From NCBI RefSeq assembly GCF_019879105.1, contig NZ_CP082249.1, positions 3,838,256-3,902,255 of the forward strand: a DNA stretch of 64,000 bases, in the 5' to 3' direction. The DNA is from Natrinema sp. SYSU A 869. Its GTDB lineage: Archaea; Halobacteriota; Halobacteria; Halobacteriales; Natrialbaceae. The translations under genes were made by a program, and so were the position numbers. The notes beneath the pieces are model-generated. The model did no database searches and had not been told where the DNA came from. It saw only the letters and a program-made list of their open reading frames with translations. Shown here piece after piece: positions 7,213 through 17,107 of the stretch (position 1 is its first letter; every line of letters begins with the position of its first letter).

Positions 7213-9165
7213 ATGGCGAGCAACAAAATTCTCGGAATCGACCTGGGGACGACGAACAGCGCGTTCGCGGTGATGGAAGGTGGCGATCCGGAGATCATCG
7301 TTAACGCCGAAGGCGAGCGGACGACGCCCTCCGTCGTCGCCTTTACCGACGACGAGCGACTCGTCGGGAAACCGGCGAAGAACCAGGCGATTCAGAACCC
7401 CGAAAAGACGATTGCCTCGATCAAGCGCCACATCGGTGAGGATGACTATACCGTCGAGATCGAGGGCGAGGAGTATACGCCCGAAGAGATTTCGGCAATG
7501 ATCCTCCAGAAGATCAAACGCGACGCCGAGGACTATCTCGGCGACGAGGTCGAGAAGGCTGTTATCACGGTCCCCGCCTACTTCTCCGACCGACAGCGCC
7601 AGGCGACCAAAGACGCCGGCGAGATCGCCGGCTTCGAGGTCGAGCGCATCATCAACGAGCCGACCGCTGCGTCGATGGCCTACGGCCTCGACGACGACTC
7701 CGACCAGACCGTGCTCGTCTATGACCTCGGTGGCGGCACCTTCGACGTCTCTATTCTCGATCTCGGCGGCGGCGTCTACGAGGTTGTCGCGACTAACGGT
7801 GACAACGACCTCGGTGGCGACGACTGGGACCAGGCCATCATCGACTGGCTCGCAGACGAGTTCGAAGCGGAACACGGCATCGACCTCCGCGACGATCGGC
7901 AGGCCCTCCAGCGGCTCAAAGACGCCGCCGAGGAGGCCAAGATCGAACTCAGTAGTCGAAAAGAGACCGAGATCAACCTGCCCTTCATCACGGCGACCGA
8001 CGACGGCCCGATCCACTTAGAGGAGTCGATGACCCAGGCCAAGTTCGAGTCGCTCACGCAGGATCTGATCGACCGCACCGTCGAGCCGACCGAGCAGGCG
8101 CTCGAGGACGCGGGCTACGACGAGGACGGGATCGACGAAGTCCTCCTGGTCGGCGGTTCGACTCGGATGCCACAGGTCGCAGAGAAGGTCGAGGAGCTGA
8201 CGGGCAAGGATCCCCAAAAGAACGTCAACCCCGACGAGGCTGTCTCGCTCGGGGCCGCGATTCAGGGCGGTGTCCTCGGCGGCGAGGTCGACGATATCGT
8301 TCTGCTGGACGTCACCCCGCTCTCGCTCGGTATCGAGGTCAAGGGCGGTCTCTTCGAGCGACTCATCGAGAAGAACACGACGATTCCGACCGAGGAGTCG
8401 AAGGTGTTCACTACCGCGGCGGCCAACCAGACCACGGTGCAGGTCCGGGTCTTCCAGGGTGAGCGCGAACTGGCCGAGGAGAACGAACTGCTCGGCGAGT
8501 TCCACCTGACCGGCATCCCGCCGGCCCCCGCGGGCACGCCACAGATCGAGGTCTCCTTCTCGATCGACGAGAACGGGATCGTCAACGTGAGTGCGGAGGA
8601 CAAGGGCAGCGGCACCACCGAGGAGATCACCATCGAGGGCGGTGCCGGTCTCTCCGACGACCAGATCGAGGAGATGCAAGAAGAGGCCGAGAAACACGCC
8701 GAGGAAGACCAGCAAAAGCGCGCGCGCATCGAGGCTCGGAACGCCGCCGAGGCGACGATCCAGCGCGCCGAGACGCTGCTCGAGGAGAACGACGAGCAGG
8801 TCGACGACGATCTCCGCGCGGACATCGAGAGTGAAATCGAGGACTTAGAGGAGACGATCGACGACGATGATGCCGACGCCGAGGACATCGAGTCCGCGAC
8901 CGAGGCCCTGAGCGAGGAACTCCAGGAGATCGGCAAGCAGATCTACCAGGAAGCCGATGCCGCGGATGCCGGTGCCGCCGGTGGCGCAGCGGGTGCTGGA
9001 GCGGCAGGTGCTGGCGGTGCGGCCGGTGCAGGTGCGGGCCCCGGTGGCATGGGCGGCGGTCCGAACCCCGGTCCCGACGCCAGCGCTGCCGGTGACGAGG
9101 ACGAGGAGTTCGTCGACGCCGACTTCGAGGACGTCGACTTCGACGAGGACGAAGACGACGAGTAA
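7213..9165 (+). CDS. dnaK: molecular chaperone DnaK (Hsp70)
   Basis: ATP-driven chaperone that binds exposed hydrophobic peptide segments. The 650-residue product has the nucleotide-binding domain (about 1-360) with [27 protein letters not shown] and LVGGSTRMP; the linker and substrate-binding beta sandwich (about 370-490) with [10 protein letters not shown]; a helical lid; a Gly/Ala-rich linker; and an acidic tail ending D-E-D-E-D-D-E. Lid and tail together match the usual length. ATG 7213 starts directly with the conserved strand and fits the TATA box; the longer open frame from 6850 overlaps grpE and is not real. GrpE and DnaJ are encoded on either side. Confidence 0.98.
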   Translation: MASNKILGIDLGTTNSAFAVMEGGDPEIIVNAEGERTTPSVVAFTDDERLVGKPAKNQAIQNPEKTIASIKRHIGEDDYTVEIEGEEYTPEEISAMILQKIKRDAEDYLGDEVEKAVITVPAYFSDRQRQATKDAGEIAGFEVERIINEPTAASMAYGLDDDSDQTVLVYDLGGGTFDVSILDLGGGVYEVVATNGDNDLGGDDWDQAIIDWLADEFEAEHGIDLRDDRQALQRLKDAAEEAKIELSSRKETEINLPFITATDDGPIHLEESMTQAKFESLTQDLIDRTVEPTEQALEDAGYDEDGIDEVLLVGGSTRMPQVAEKVEELTGKDPQKNVNPDEAVSLGAAIQGGVLGGEVDDIVLLDVTPLSLGIEVKGGLFERLIEKNTTIPTEESKVFTTAAANQTTVQVRVFQGERELAEENELLGEFHLTGIPPAPAGTPQIEVSFSIDENGIVNVSAEDKGSGTTEEITIEGGAGLSDDQIEEMQEEAEKHAEEDQQKRARIEARNAAEATIQRAETLLEENDEQVDDDLRADIESEIEDLEETIDDDDADAEDIESATEALSEELQEIGKQIYQEADAADAGAAGGAAGAGAAGAGGAAGAGAGPGGMGGGPNPGPDASAAGDEDEEFVDADFEDVDFDEDEDDE

Positions 9166-9167
9166 CG

Positions 9168-9182
9168 GGTCTTCGGCCCGTC
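9168..9182 (+). terminator. possible terminator hairpin after dnaK
   Basis: A CGGGTCTTCGGCCCG hairpin immediately follows the dnaK stop codon. No long T run follows, so this could mark a processing site or a weak terminator. Confidence 0.35.
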
Positions 9183-9239
9183 AGACGATGCGGAAACAGT
9201 GAAGACGGAGACGGTACGGCTGCGGTTGGGGGTGTAAGC

Positions 9240-9340
9240 ACAGTACCCGCGAGCGAACGGAGTGAGCGAGCGGTCTTTTAGCGTAGATTTTTGCGCCGAG
9301 CGGTTCCGAACGAAGTGAGGAATCCCGAGGCGGAAAAAGG
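9240..9340. repeat. degenerate GAGCGAAC-type intergenic repeat segment
   Basis: The dnaK-dnaJ spacer holds GCGAGCGAACGGAGTGAGCG and, about 50 bases on, CCGAACGAAGTGAGGAATCC, two degenerate, partly self-complementary motifs. Similar short motifs are scattered through haloarchaeal intergenic DNA. No coding sequence is visible in 9166-9394. Confidence 0.4.
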
Positions 9341-9394
9341 TACGTCTGGAACGTTCGTTTCAAGTGTCTCAACCGAGTATCGGGTGAACAACGA

Positions 9395-10576
9395 ATGAGC
9401 GAGGACTTCTATGACGTTCTCGACGTGAGCCCAGACGCGTCTGCCGAAGAGATCAAACAGGCGTATCGGTCGAAGGCCACCGAGTACCACCCAGACGTCA
9501 GCGACGACCCCAATGCCGAGGAGAAGTTTAAGAAGATCCAGAAGGCAAAGCAGGTGCTGACCGACGAGGAGAAGCGCGACGCCTACGATCGGATGGGTCA
9601 CGACCGCTACGAACAAGCCGAAAAACACGGCTTCGACGCCAGCGAATCCGGCGGTGCCGGCGGAATGGGCGGTGGCCCGTTCGGCGGCATGGGCGGTGGC
9701 GGAATGGGCGGCGGTATGGGTGGCGGCGGTCTCGGCGACCTCTTCGAACAGGTCTTCAGCGGCGGTGGTGGCGGTGGACGTGGCCGTCGTCGGCCCCGCA
9801 AAGGGCGAGACCTGCGAACCGAACTCGAGATCGATCTCGAGGAGGCCTACGACGGCGCGGAAAAACAGTTCACCGTCGACCGTCCCGAGGAATGTGATGT
9901 CTGTGCGGGCGAGGGCCATCCGCCGGAGGCGGACGCCGAGACCTGTCCGCAGTGTCAGGGCCGCGGGCAGGTGACCCAGGTCCAGCAGACGCCGCTCGGT
10001 CGCGTCCAGCAGACGACGGCCTGTCCCCGTTGTGAGGGCGAGGGGACGCTGTACTCCGAGACCTGCGGCGAGTGTCGCGGTGAGGGCTACGTCCGAAACG
10101 AGGCGACGCTGACTGTCGAAGTCCCGGCCGGCATTCAGGAAGGCCAGACTCTCCGGATGGAAGGCGAAGGTGCGCCCAGCCCCGAGGGCGGTCCACACGG
10201 TGACCTGCTGATCGACGTTTCGATCCGCGAGCACGAGGAGTTCGAACGCGAGGGCGACGACCTCCAGTACCGGCTACCGGTCTCATTCCCCCAGGCCACG
10301 TTCGGCGACACCGTGGAAGTCCCGACGCTCGAGGGCGCAGCCGAGTTCGAGATCCCGACGGGGACCCAGAGCGGCGAGACCTTCCGGCTCAAGGGGAAGG
10401 GGATGCCGCGTCTGCGCGGCCGCGGTCAGGGTGACCTCTACGTGCAGGTCCGGGTCGTCACCCCCGAGAGTCTCAACGAGGAGCAACGCGAGGCGCTCGA
10501 GGCGTTCGCCGAAGCCGGCGGCGACGAGATCGAGGTGAAGGAAGGATTCTTCGAGAAGATCAAGCGGGCGTTTTAA
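9395..10576 (+). CDS. dnaJ: molecular chaperone DnaJ (type I Hsp40)
   Basis: Co-chaperone that loads clients onto DnaK and stimulates its ATPase. The 393-residue product has a J domain (1-70) with the essential HPD in E-Y-H-P-D-V, a Gly/Met/Phe-rich linker (about 85-125), a zinc-finger domain with four C-x-x-C-x-G-x-G repeats (CDVCAGEG, CPQCQGRG, CPRCEGEG, CGECRGEG), and two C-terminal beta barrels for client binding. All canonical parts are present and the length is normal. It lies 230 bp after dnaK, so it may have a separate promoter. Confidence 0.97.
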   Translation: MSEDFYDVLDVSPDASAEEIKQAYRSKATEYHPDVSDDPNAEEKFKKIQKAKQVLTDEEKRDAYDRMGHDRYEQAEKHGFDASESGGAGGMGGGPFGGMGGGGMGGGMGGGGLGDLFEQVFSGGGGGGRGRRRPRKGRDLRTELEIDLEEAYDGAEKQFTVDRPEECDVCAGEGHPPEADAETCPQCQGRGQVTQVQQTPLGRVQQTTACPRCEGEGTLYSETCGECRGEGYVRNEATLTVEVPAGIQEGQTLRMEGEGAPSPEGGPHGDLLIDVSIREHEEFEREGDDLQYRLPVSFPQATFGDTVEVPTLEGAAEFEIPTGTQSGETFRLKGKGMPRLRGRGQGDLYVQVRVVTPESLNEEQREALEAFAEAGGDEIEVKEGFFEKIKRAF

Positions 10577-10654
10577 CGAGCGAAACAGTTCTCGATAGCG
10601 GACGGGGCGTTACCTCGTCGATAAGTATGGGGCACGCCCTCGGAGTCATCGTCG

Positions 10655-11784
10655 ATGGACATCGCTCGAACGTACCGGTCGACGAACCAGATGCGCAAGC
10701 TACTCCGGTCGGAACGACAGACCGGATCGTCGTTCGACCTCTCACCCCGGCGGCGGCTCCGGCTGTATCGCCGCGGCTTCTGAGTAAGTCCGGCGTGCTC
10801 TACGACTTCGAGTCGAACAATCCCAACGCATACCTCTCGGACTACCAACGGTTCGTCGGGACGAAACGGATCAACGGCCACTGGAACGCGCTGATCGACA
10901 ACAAACTCGCCTTCCACCGGGTGCTCGGCGAGTTTCCCGACCACCGACCGGCGGTGTACGGACTGCTCGCTGACGGGCGCTTCCACACGTTCGATCCCGC
11001 CGACGAGCAGGCAGCGCTGACTGACGGGGGGATCGAACTCGAGCACTCATCCGAGACGATGACCGGGCCGCCGACTGGGACGCCGATCGACTGGATCGAC
11101 GAGACCCTCTCGGAGGGAGACCGGCTCGTGTTGAAGTGGTTCAGCGGCGGCGGCGGGAACAACGTTCACTTCCTCGAGCGAGCTGACGGTGAGTACCTGT
11201 TCGACGGCGAGCCGACGACCGAGTCCGATCTCGCCGAGACGCTCGCGGGCCTCGAGAACTACCTCGTCTGCGAGTTCGTCGAACAGGCCGACTACGCGGC
11301 CGAGTTGTTCCCCGACGCGGCGAACACGCTCCGGGTCCTGACGATGTACGACGAACGGGAAGGGGAGGCGTTTATCCCGATCGCGATTCACCGGATCGGA
11401 ACGCAGGACTCCGCGCCAGTGGACAACTTCTCGAACGGCGGGCTAAGTGCCCTGATTGACCGCGAGACCGGCAGTCTCGGTGAAGGTGCCGAGTATCCCC
11501 ACGACGGGGCCGTCGACTGGCACGAAACCCACCCTGGGACCGGCGCTCGCATCGAGGGGACGACGATTCCGGGCTGGGAAGGGATTCGCGATCGGCTGCT
11601 CGAGATCGCAGAAACGCTCTCTCACGTCCCCTATGTCGGCTGGGATCTGGTCGTCACCGACGAGGGTGAGTTCCAGATCATCGAGGCCAACAGCTATCCG
11701 GGCGTCGCCTCGTTACAGGTTCACCGACCGCTGCTGGCCGATGCCCGAACGCGACGATTCTACCGGAATCACGGCGTCCTCTAA
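10655..11784 (+). CDS. ATP-grasp protein (sugar-transfer-associated type) with an apparent frameshift near 10780
   Basis: ATP-grasp-fold protein of the kind associated with polysaccharide or peptide ligation; the substrate is unknown. The main frame, from about 10781 to 11784, carries Y-L-S-D-Y-Q-R-F-V, I-D-N-K-L-A-F-H, the nucleotide-binding K-W-F-S-G-G-G-G-N-N, and near the C-terminus G-W-D-L-V-V-T followed by I-I-E-A-N-S-Y-P-G. The likely N-terminus starts at ATG 10655 in another frame (M-D-I-A-R-T-Y-R through R-L-R-L-Y-R-R-G-F) and hits TGA at 10781, exactly where the main frame takes over with S-K-S-G-V-L-Y. A missing C in TTC(C)TGAG would join them. The alternative is a start at 10627 in the main frame (385 residues), whose first 50 residues look spurious. 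Confidence 0.65.
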
Positions 11785-11875
11785 GCCGGAGGGGGTTGTA
11801 TTTGATCGGGCGACTGTCACGGAAACACCCAATACAGGTTTCACGAGTGACAGCGTACACTAGCGTGGTACTATC

Positions 11876-12469
11876 ATGCAAGGGAATCAAATCCTGCTCC
11901 TCGCCGGTGACTTCGTCGAGGACTACGAGATCATGGTCCCGTTTCAGGCGCTCGAGATGGTCGGCCACGAGGTCCACGCCGTCTGCCCCGAGAAGGAGGC
12001 CGGCGACACCTGTCCGACCGCAATTCACGACTTCGAGGGCGACCAGACCTATACCGAGAAGCCGGGGCACAATTTCGAACTGAATCATGACTTCGACGCC
12101 GTCGACCCGTCTGAGTACGACGCGCTGGTCGTGCCGGGCGGTCGCGCACCCGAGTATCTCCGGACCTACGACGAGGTCCTCGAGTACGTTCGCCACTTCT
12201 TCGAGGCGGACAAACCCGTCGCGGCGCTGTGTCACGGCGTTCAGATCCTCGCCGCCGCGGACGTCCTCGAGGGTCGGACCTGTACGGGCTATCCGGCACT
12301 CGAGACGGACGTACGGATTTCTGGCGGCGACTGGGCCGAGGAAGTCACGCGCGACGGCAACCTCGTGACGGGGCAGGCGTGGCCGGACCATCCCGAGTGG
12401 CTCGCCGAATTCCTCGAGTGTCTCGGGACGGACATCGACCACGCCGAACCGGCGACCGCGGACGACTGA
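11876..12469 (+). CDS. DJ-1/PfpI family protein
   Basis: Class I glutamine amidotransferase-like protein of the DJ-1/PfpI superfamily, 197 residues. It has the N-terminal [13 protein letters not shown] strand-loop, the V-V-P-G-G-R-A-P-E loop, and the nucleophile elbow A-A-L-C-H-G with its reactive cysteine and adjacent histidine. Family members include deglycases, glyoxalase III, proteases and chaperones; the length and the W-P-D-H-P-E-W-L tail suggest the general-stress group. ATG 11876 is preceded by an AT-rich region. A second family member lies at 36391-36957. Confidence 0.85.
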   Translation: MQGNQILLLAGDFVEDYEIMVPFQALEMVGHEVHAVCPEKEAGDTCPTAIHDFEGDQTYTEKPGHNFELNHDFDAVDPSEYDALVVPGGRAPEYLRTYDEVLEYVRHFFEADKPVAALCHGVQILAAADVLEGRTCTGYPALETDVRISGGDWAEEVTRDGNLVTGQAWPDHPEWLAEFLECLGTDIDHAEPATADD

Positions 12470-12580
12470 ACTGGCGGCCGCGAATGACCGCCCGCGAGTC
12501 CCGTCGTATGGCGGCTCACGACGGTGACACCGGCGACGCGAGTCGGCGCGCTTTTTCCGCCCCGGTCCCCAGTCTCGAGT

Positions 12581-13330
12581 ATGAACGCAGCGACGGTCGA
12601 CGACCTGCTCACCCGTGAGCTCCGCGACGATCGGATCGGACTCGTCGACGCGACGGGCCGGGAGTACGACTACCACTGGCTGTGTACGACCGCCTGGAAG
12701 GCCGGCAACTTCCTGCGCCATGCGGGCGTTCGCAACGGCGTTACCGTCGGTGTCGTTGGTGACGGCCCCCTCGCACTGCTCGCCTTCTTCGGCACGACAT
12801 TGCTCGAGGGGACCACCCGGTTCGAGCCGCCGACCGATCTCACTGACGAGGACGACTTCCGGACCCTCGTCGCAGCTGTCGATGAACTCGAGGGCTACGA
12901 GTTACCACGGGGCGCACAGCGCGTCGGCTACGGTGACGAACCCGACGCACCGGGCGTCCACCACTTCGACGCGGGCCTCTGGAGCGAGAACCCCTCGTTC
13001 CCCCCGCTGTCAATCGACCCCGAGACGATCATCCTGACCGACGGCGATCGGACCGTCACGCACGAGGGAGTGCTTGAAGCCGCACGCGAGGTCGTCACAG
13101 AGACCGATCTCGAGGCGGACGATCGCGTTGTCGTTCGCGCGCCGCTGTCGGACCCTCGGACCGTCGCGGCTGGCGTGATCGCGCCGTTGCTGGCCAGAGG
13201 CGTGATCGTGCTTCCGGACAACGCAGACGAGAGTGGGGACGAACGAGGGACCTATGCCGTCTCGAGCGCATCCGTCGAGTCGGTTCCCGAACCGAATCGG
13301 ATCGACCTCGACGCGGTGTCGCTCCCCTGA
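12581..13330 (+). CDS. AMP-binding-like haloarchaeal protein, short form
   Basis: A 249-residue protein with weak resemblance to the N-terminal part of adenylate-forming acyl-CoA synthetases: D-A-T-G-R-E-Y-D-Y-H-W-L near the start, then I-I-L-T-D-G-D-R-T-V-T-H where such enzymes carry the ATP-binding P-loop. The P-loop itself (S/T-S-G-T-T-G) is absent and so is the C-terminal half, so it is probably not a full ligase. The function is unknown. It starts at ATG 12581, 111 bp after the DJ-1 gene and in the same direction; co-transcription is possible. Confidence 0.6.
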   Translation: MNAATVDDLLTRELRDDRIGLVDATGREYDYHWLCTTAWKAGNFLRHAGVRNGVTVGVVGDGPLALLAFFGTTLLEGTTRFEPPTDLTDEDDFRTLVAAVDELEGYELPRGAQRVGYGDEPDAPGVHHFDAGLWSENPSFPPLSIDPETIILTDGDRTVTHEGVLEAAREVVTETDLEADDRVVVRAPLSDPRTVAAGVIAPLLARGVIVLPDNADESGDERGTYAVSSASVESVPEPNRIDLDAVSLP

Positions 13331-13365
13331 CGGCGGCCGGTTCTCGCCGATTTCCACAGTCCCGA

Positions 13366-14934
13366 TCAGAGCTCTCGGTACAGCAGCCCGTCGACGGCGG
13401 GTCCCGACAGAACCTCGCCATCGTGGGTGAACCGCGAGCCGTGGCAGGGGCAGTCCCATGTCTCCTCAGCGTCGTTCCACCGGACGAGACAGCCCATGTG
13501 CGGACAGGTGGCTGAGACGGCGTGGGTCGTCCCGTCTTCGTCGCGGTAGAGGCCCACTGGCTGGCTCGCGCGCCGGACGACGCGCGCGTCGCCGCGAGGA
13601 AGGTCAGCCGTCTCGTCGCTTCCGAGCGACGCCAGCAGCGACTTGATTCGGTCGCCGACGAAACTGCCGCCGACTTTGGCGTTTTCCTCGAGGAAACTCT
13701 TCGCTGACGCGCCGGGCGTGAGCCGCTGGGGATCGAACACGTCGGCCCAGGGGTTCGATCCCTCAACGATCAGATCGGCGAGGATCATCCCCGCAGCGGT
13801 GCCGTTCGTCATCCCCCAGCCTTTGAACCCGGTGCCGACGTAGACGTTCTCGGCCAGCGGATCGATCCGTCCGATGAAGGGCACGTGATCGACCGGCGAG
13901 TAGTCCATCGTCGACCAGCGGTATTCGATCGATTCAACATCGAAGTGCTCGCGAGCGAACGCCTCGCAGCGCCGATACCGCTCGGAGGTCGGTACGCCGT
14001 CGACGCTCGGCTTGTGGCTCTGTCCGCCGACGATCAGGAGTTCCTCGTCCTCGTCGTCTGTGCTCCCCTCAGTTACCGGATACCGCCGTATCGTCGCCGG
14101 GGGCGAGGCGGTGTTGTAGTACATCCCCTCCGGGGGCGTCCCGTCGATGCGGACCGCGAGCAGGTACGCGCGGTGGGGATGCATCCGCGCGAAGTAGCCG
14201 GCGCGGTCGAAAACGGGGAAGTGTGTCGCGACGACGACGTCGTCGGCGACGACATCACCGCGTTCCGTTTCGACGCGACACGGGGAGCCGGGCTCGATAT
14301 CGAGCGCGCGCGTCTCCTCGAACACGTAGCTGTCGTCGCCGTGAATTTGTTCTGCGATCGAAAGGAGGTACTTCCGCGGGTGAAACGCCGCCTGTTCGTC
14401 GAATCGGACCGCACCGTCGACGTCGTAGGGAAGCGGGGTTTCTTCGACGTACGAGGCGGGGAGCCCGAGTCGTTGGGCCGCGTCGACCTCGTCGCGGACC
14501 TGCGAGATGTCGTCGGCCGAGGCCGCGTAGGTGTAGGCTTCCGTGCGCTGGAAGTCGCAGTCGATGCTCCCGTCTTCGACGCGCCGCTCGACTTCGTCGA
14601 TCGCCGCCTCGTTCGCTTCGGCGTACTGTCTCGCCTTCCCCGCTCCGAACTGGGAAACGAGCGTGTCGTAGAGCAGCCCATGCTGGGAGGTGAGTTTGGC
14701 CGTCGTGTGGCCAGTGGTGCTCTCGACGATCCGATCCAACTCGAGGACCGCGACGGTCCGACCGGCCTCTTGCAGATTGATCGCCGCGCTCAATCCAGTG
14801 ATGCCCCCGCCGATGACCGCGACATCGACGTCAAGGCCGCCCTCGAAGGGGTCGTAGTCGGTCGTCGGGGTCGTAGCGAGCCACAGCGACTCCTGTCGCG
14901 GGGAGTCCGATTCGAGTGTGTTATCGTCCGACAT
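13366..14934 (-). CDS. FAD-dependent oxidoreductase with C-terminal Rieske domain
   Basis: A 522-residue DadA-like flavoprotein fused to a Rieske 2Fe-2S domain. The Rossmann motif V-A-V-I-G-G-G-I-T-G-L-S lies near residue 40, followed by a D-amino-acid-oxidase-like domain to about 420 with the FAD-binding V-G-T-G-F-K-G-W-G-M-T-N. The Rieske centre is in the last 80 residues: CPHMGC and CPCHGS supply two Cys and two His. The likely role is flavin-mediated oxidation of a small amine or alcohol with electrons leaving through the iron-sulfur centre. It is divergent from the flavoprotein gene at 15086. Confidence 0.88.
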   Translation of the reverse strand: MSDDNTLESDSPRQESLWLATTPTTDYDPFEGGLDVDVAVIGGGITGLSAAINLQEAGRTVAVLELDRIVESTTGHTTAKLTSQHGLLYDTLVSQFGAGKARQYAEANEAAIDEVERRVEDGSIDCDFQRTEAYTYAASADDISQVRDEVDAAQRLGLPASYVEETPLPYDVDGAVRFDEQAAFHPRKYLLSIAEQIHGDDSYVFEETRALDIEPGSPCRVETERGDVVADDVVVATHFPVFDRAGYFARMHPHRAYLLAVRIDGTPPEGMYYNTASPPATIRRYPVTEGSTDDEDEELLIVGGQSHKPSVDGVPTSERYRRCEAFAREHFDVESIEYRWSTMDYSPVDHVPFIGRIDPLAENVYVGTGFKGWGMTNGTAAGMILADLIVEGSNPWADVFDPQRLTPGASAKSFLEENAKVGGSFVGDRIKSLLASLGSDETADLPRGDARVVRRASQPVGLYRDEDGTTHAVSATCPHMGCLVRWNDAEETWDCPCHGSRFTHDGEVLSGPAVDGLLYREL

Positions 14935-15055
14935 TGGGATCAGCGAGTCGTGCTATCCACACTCGAGGAAAAAGGGGTCGGGGGTGATCGATACCGACGG
15001 CAACGCTCTCGAGACAGGCAGTGACTCGAGACAGTCACGCTCCCCGTCGGAATTG

Positions 15056-15060
15056 TTTAT
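15056..15060 (+). promoter_or_regulatory. probable TATA box for the gene at 15086
   Basis: AATTGTTTAT with TTTAT about 28 nt before ATG 15086, giving a leaderless or near-leaderless transcript. This supports the short start over the longer frame beginning at 14918. Confidence 0.5.
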
Positions 15061-15085
15061 CCTGCCGTTCGTGGTCGCTTCGGCT

Positions 15086-15643
15086 ATGCCAGACGTCGCA
15101 ATCGTCGGCGGCGGTGCCGCCGGCCTGAGCGCAGCGCTGTTCACCGCGAAGAACGGCCTCGAGACGGTCGTCTTCGACACTGACGAGACGTGGATGCACA
15201 AGGCCCACCTGTTCAACTACCCCGGAATTCGAAGCATCAGCGGGAGCGAGCTCATGGAACTCATGCGTGGCCAGGTCCGCGACCGCGGTGCCGACGTGCG
15301 CGTCGGCGAGGAAGTGACCGATGTCGATCCAGGCGACGACGGGTTCCGAGTCGAAACCGACGATGGCGAGTACGACGCCGACTACGTCGTGCTCGCGACC
15401 GGTGCCGATCGCTCCATGGCCGAGGACCTCGCGGTCGAGTTCGACGACGACGGCACCGTTGACGTCGACCTGGACACGGAGACGAGCATCGACGACCTGT
15501 ACGCGACGGGTGCGATGGTCCGGGACGAGGAGTGGCAGGCCGTCATCGCCGCGGGCGACGGCGCGTCGGCGGCGCTGGACATCCTCAGCAAGGAGAAGGG
15601 CGAGCACTTCCACGATTTCGACGTGCCCGACGACGTGCCGTGA
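15086..15643 (+). CDS. thioredoxin reductase-like FAD-dependent oxidoreductase without redox cysteines
   Basis: A 185-residue single-Rossmann flavoprotein: FAD-binding V-A-I-V-G-G-G-A-A-G-L-S at the N-terminus, Y-V-V-L-A-T-G-A-D mid-chain, and the C-terminal L-Y-A-T-G-A-M-V-R-D-E-E-W-Q-A followed by an A-G-D-G-A-S-A-A motif. It resembles thioredoxin reductase with the NADPH domain deleted and contains no cysteine, so it cannot reduce thioredoxin by the usual route. Such short forms are common in haloarchaea; the role is unknown. The ferritin-like DUF892 gene follows 126 bp downstream. Confidence 0.82.
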   Translation: MPDVAIVGGGAAGLSAALFTAKNGLETVVFDTDETWMHKAHLFNYPGIRSISGSELMELMRGQVRDRGADVRVGEEVTDVDPGDDGFRVETDDGEYDADYVVLATGADRSMAEDLAVEFDDDGTVDVDLDTETSIDDLYATGAMVRDEEWQAVIAAGDGASAALDILSKEKGEHFHDFDVPDDVP

Positions 15644-15769
15644 TCGAACGGAGCGAGCGGCGGAACCGATTCGGATTTCGTCCGCATTCGAACGGTGAAA
15701 ACGGCCGACAGCGCCACGCCTGCGTGTTCGGGGGGTGTGACTAAGCGACTACTCGGTGATAGTTCATCT

Positions 15770-16279
15770 ATGGTAATGAACGATCTTCACCAGCTGTTCG
15801 TCCACAAGCTCGCACAACAGTACTACATCGAACAGGAACTCGTCGAGACGCTCGACGAGATGGCTCGAAACACGACCAACGACCGGATGAGCCAGGGCTT
15901 TGCCGACCACCGCGACGAGACTCAAACGCAGATCCAGCGCCTCGAGGACGTCTTCGCGGCGCTCGACCGACCCGCGGAAGCGCGAGACTGCGCCATCCTC
16001 GACGGCCTCGAGGAAGACCGGCGCGAACTCGAGGCCGAGATCGAAGACGACGAGATGTTGAACATGGTCTACCTAAATGCGGGGATGATGACCGAGCGCG
16101 TCGAGATGACGGCCTATGAGGGGCTGACGACGATCGCGGAACAGCTCGAACTCGGCAACGACGTCCAGCGACCGCTCGAGTCGAACTACGACGAGGAGAA
16201 ATCCGCCTTCCGCGAACTCGAGACGCTGGCGACGGCGAAGGATATGAAGTCGCTGTGGGATCGGCTGACGCCGTCGTAA
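15770..16279 (+). CDS. DUF892 (YciE/YciF-type ferritin-like) protein
   Basis: A 169-residue all-helical protein of the DUF892 family. The N-terminus L-H-Q-L-F-V-H-K-L-A-Q-Q-Y-Y-I-E-Q-E-L is the family signature, and the helices carry Glu and His residues placed as in ferritin-like four-helix bundles (E-x6-H in A-D-H-R-D-E-T-Q). Bacterial YciE/YciF are stress-induced; here a di-metal stress role is inferred. ATG 15770 was used; ATG 15776 is equally possible. It is followed after only 3 bp by the hydrolase at 16283, so the two probably form an operon. Confidence 0.85.
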   Translation: MVMNDLHQLFVHKLAQQYYIEQELVETLDEMARNTTNDRMSQGFADHRDETQTQIQRLEDVFAALDRPAEARDCAILDGLEEDRRELEAEIEDDEMLNMVYLNAGMMTERVEMTAYEGLTTIAEQLELGNDVQRPLESNYDEEKSAFRELETLATAKDMKSLWDRLTPS

Positions 16280-16282
16280 GCT

Positions 16283-17107
16283 GTGTTACGTACCGATACC
16301 GGGGATCTCCCCGGTTCTCATCCCTACGTGAGCGCCGGCACTGGACACGGTTCGCGAGCGCTCGTAGTCATTCCGGGCATTGGTGACGCGATGTTTTCCG
16401 GAGCGTATCCGCCGTTTTCGGGCTGGGCACTCGCGACGTACTTCGCTCGCTACCTCGACGAGTATACCGTGTACCTGCTCAGCCGGCAGCGCGGACTTCC
16501 GGCGGGGTATGACGCGGACGACGCCGTCGCGACCCACCGCCGAGCGCTCGAGTCGATCGCGGACGAAAGCAAGGCAATCGACGTCATCGGCATTTCGATG
16601 GGCGGGCTGATCGGCCAAGAACTGGCCCGCTGGCGCCCCGAACTGGTCGGCCACCTCGTACTCGCGAACAGCGGCTGTCGCCTCGACGCCGACGCTCACT
16701 CGACGATCCGTCGCTTCGAAAAATATGCCCGAGAGCACGATTGGGCGTCGATCAGATCGGCGCTCGCTGCCGCGATGTTCTCGGACGGCCGCGCAGTCAC
16801 GTACCCGCTAACCGTCCAGACCGTCGGTCGATTTCTCCAGCCACGACCCGCCGACCCCGCCGACGTATGGCGGTCGCTCGAGTTCATCCTCGAGTTCGAT
16901 AGCTGCGATCGCCTCGACGAGATCGAGCGGCCGACGCTCGTATTCGGCGGCGACCGCGATCCGTTCTTCACGCCATCGATCGCGCGCGAGACCGCAGATC
17001 GGATCCCCGACGGAGAGCTGACGCTCGTGCCAGGCGCGAAACACGCCGCCTTCCACGAACGAAAACTGACGTTCGATTCACGGGTTCGCTCGTTCCTCGA
17101 GCGCTAA
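16283..17107 (+). CDS. alpha/beta hydrolase
   Basis: A 274-residue alpha/beta-hydrolase-fold protein. Seen: the oxyanion-hole strand V-V-I-P-G-I-G-D, the nucleophile elbow G-I-S-M-G-G (Ser near residue 111), an Asp in G-G-D-R-D-P-F-F, and the catalytic His in G-A-K-H-A-A-F. The triad is complete. The substrate cannot be told; esterases and lipases of this type are cytosolic. It starts 3 bp after the DUF892 stop codon. Confidence 0.85.
   Translation: MLRTDTGDLPGSHPYVSAGTGHGSRALVVIPGIGDAMFSGAYPPFSGWALATYFARYLDEYTVYLLSRQRGLPAGYDADDAVATHRRALESIADESKAIDVIGISMGGLIGQELARWRPELVGHLVLANSGCRLDADAHSTIRRFEKYAREHDWASIRSALAAAMFSDGRAVTYPLTVQTVGRFLQPRPADPADVWRSLEFILEFDSCDRLDEIERPTLVFGGDRDPFFTPSIARETADRIPDGELTLVPGAKHAAFHERKLTFDSRVRSFLER

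Noticed and set aside
9240..9340. GAGCGAAC motifs as a CRISPR array
   Set aside because: Only two degenerate motifs, no regular spacers and no cas genes.
13885..15024. 379-codon rightward open frame over the Rieske oxidoreductase
   Set aside because: Antisense shadow of a gene with clear FAD and Rieske motifs.
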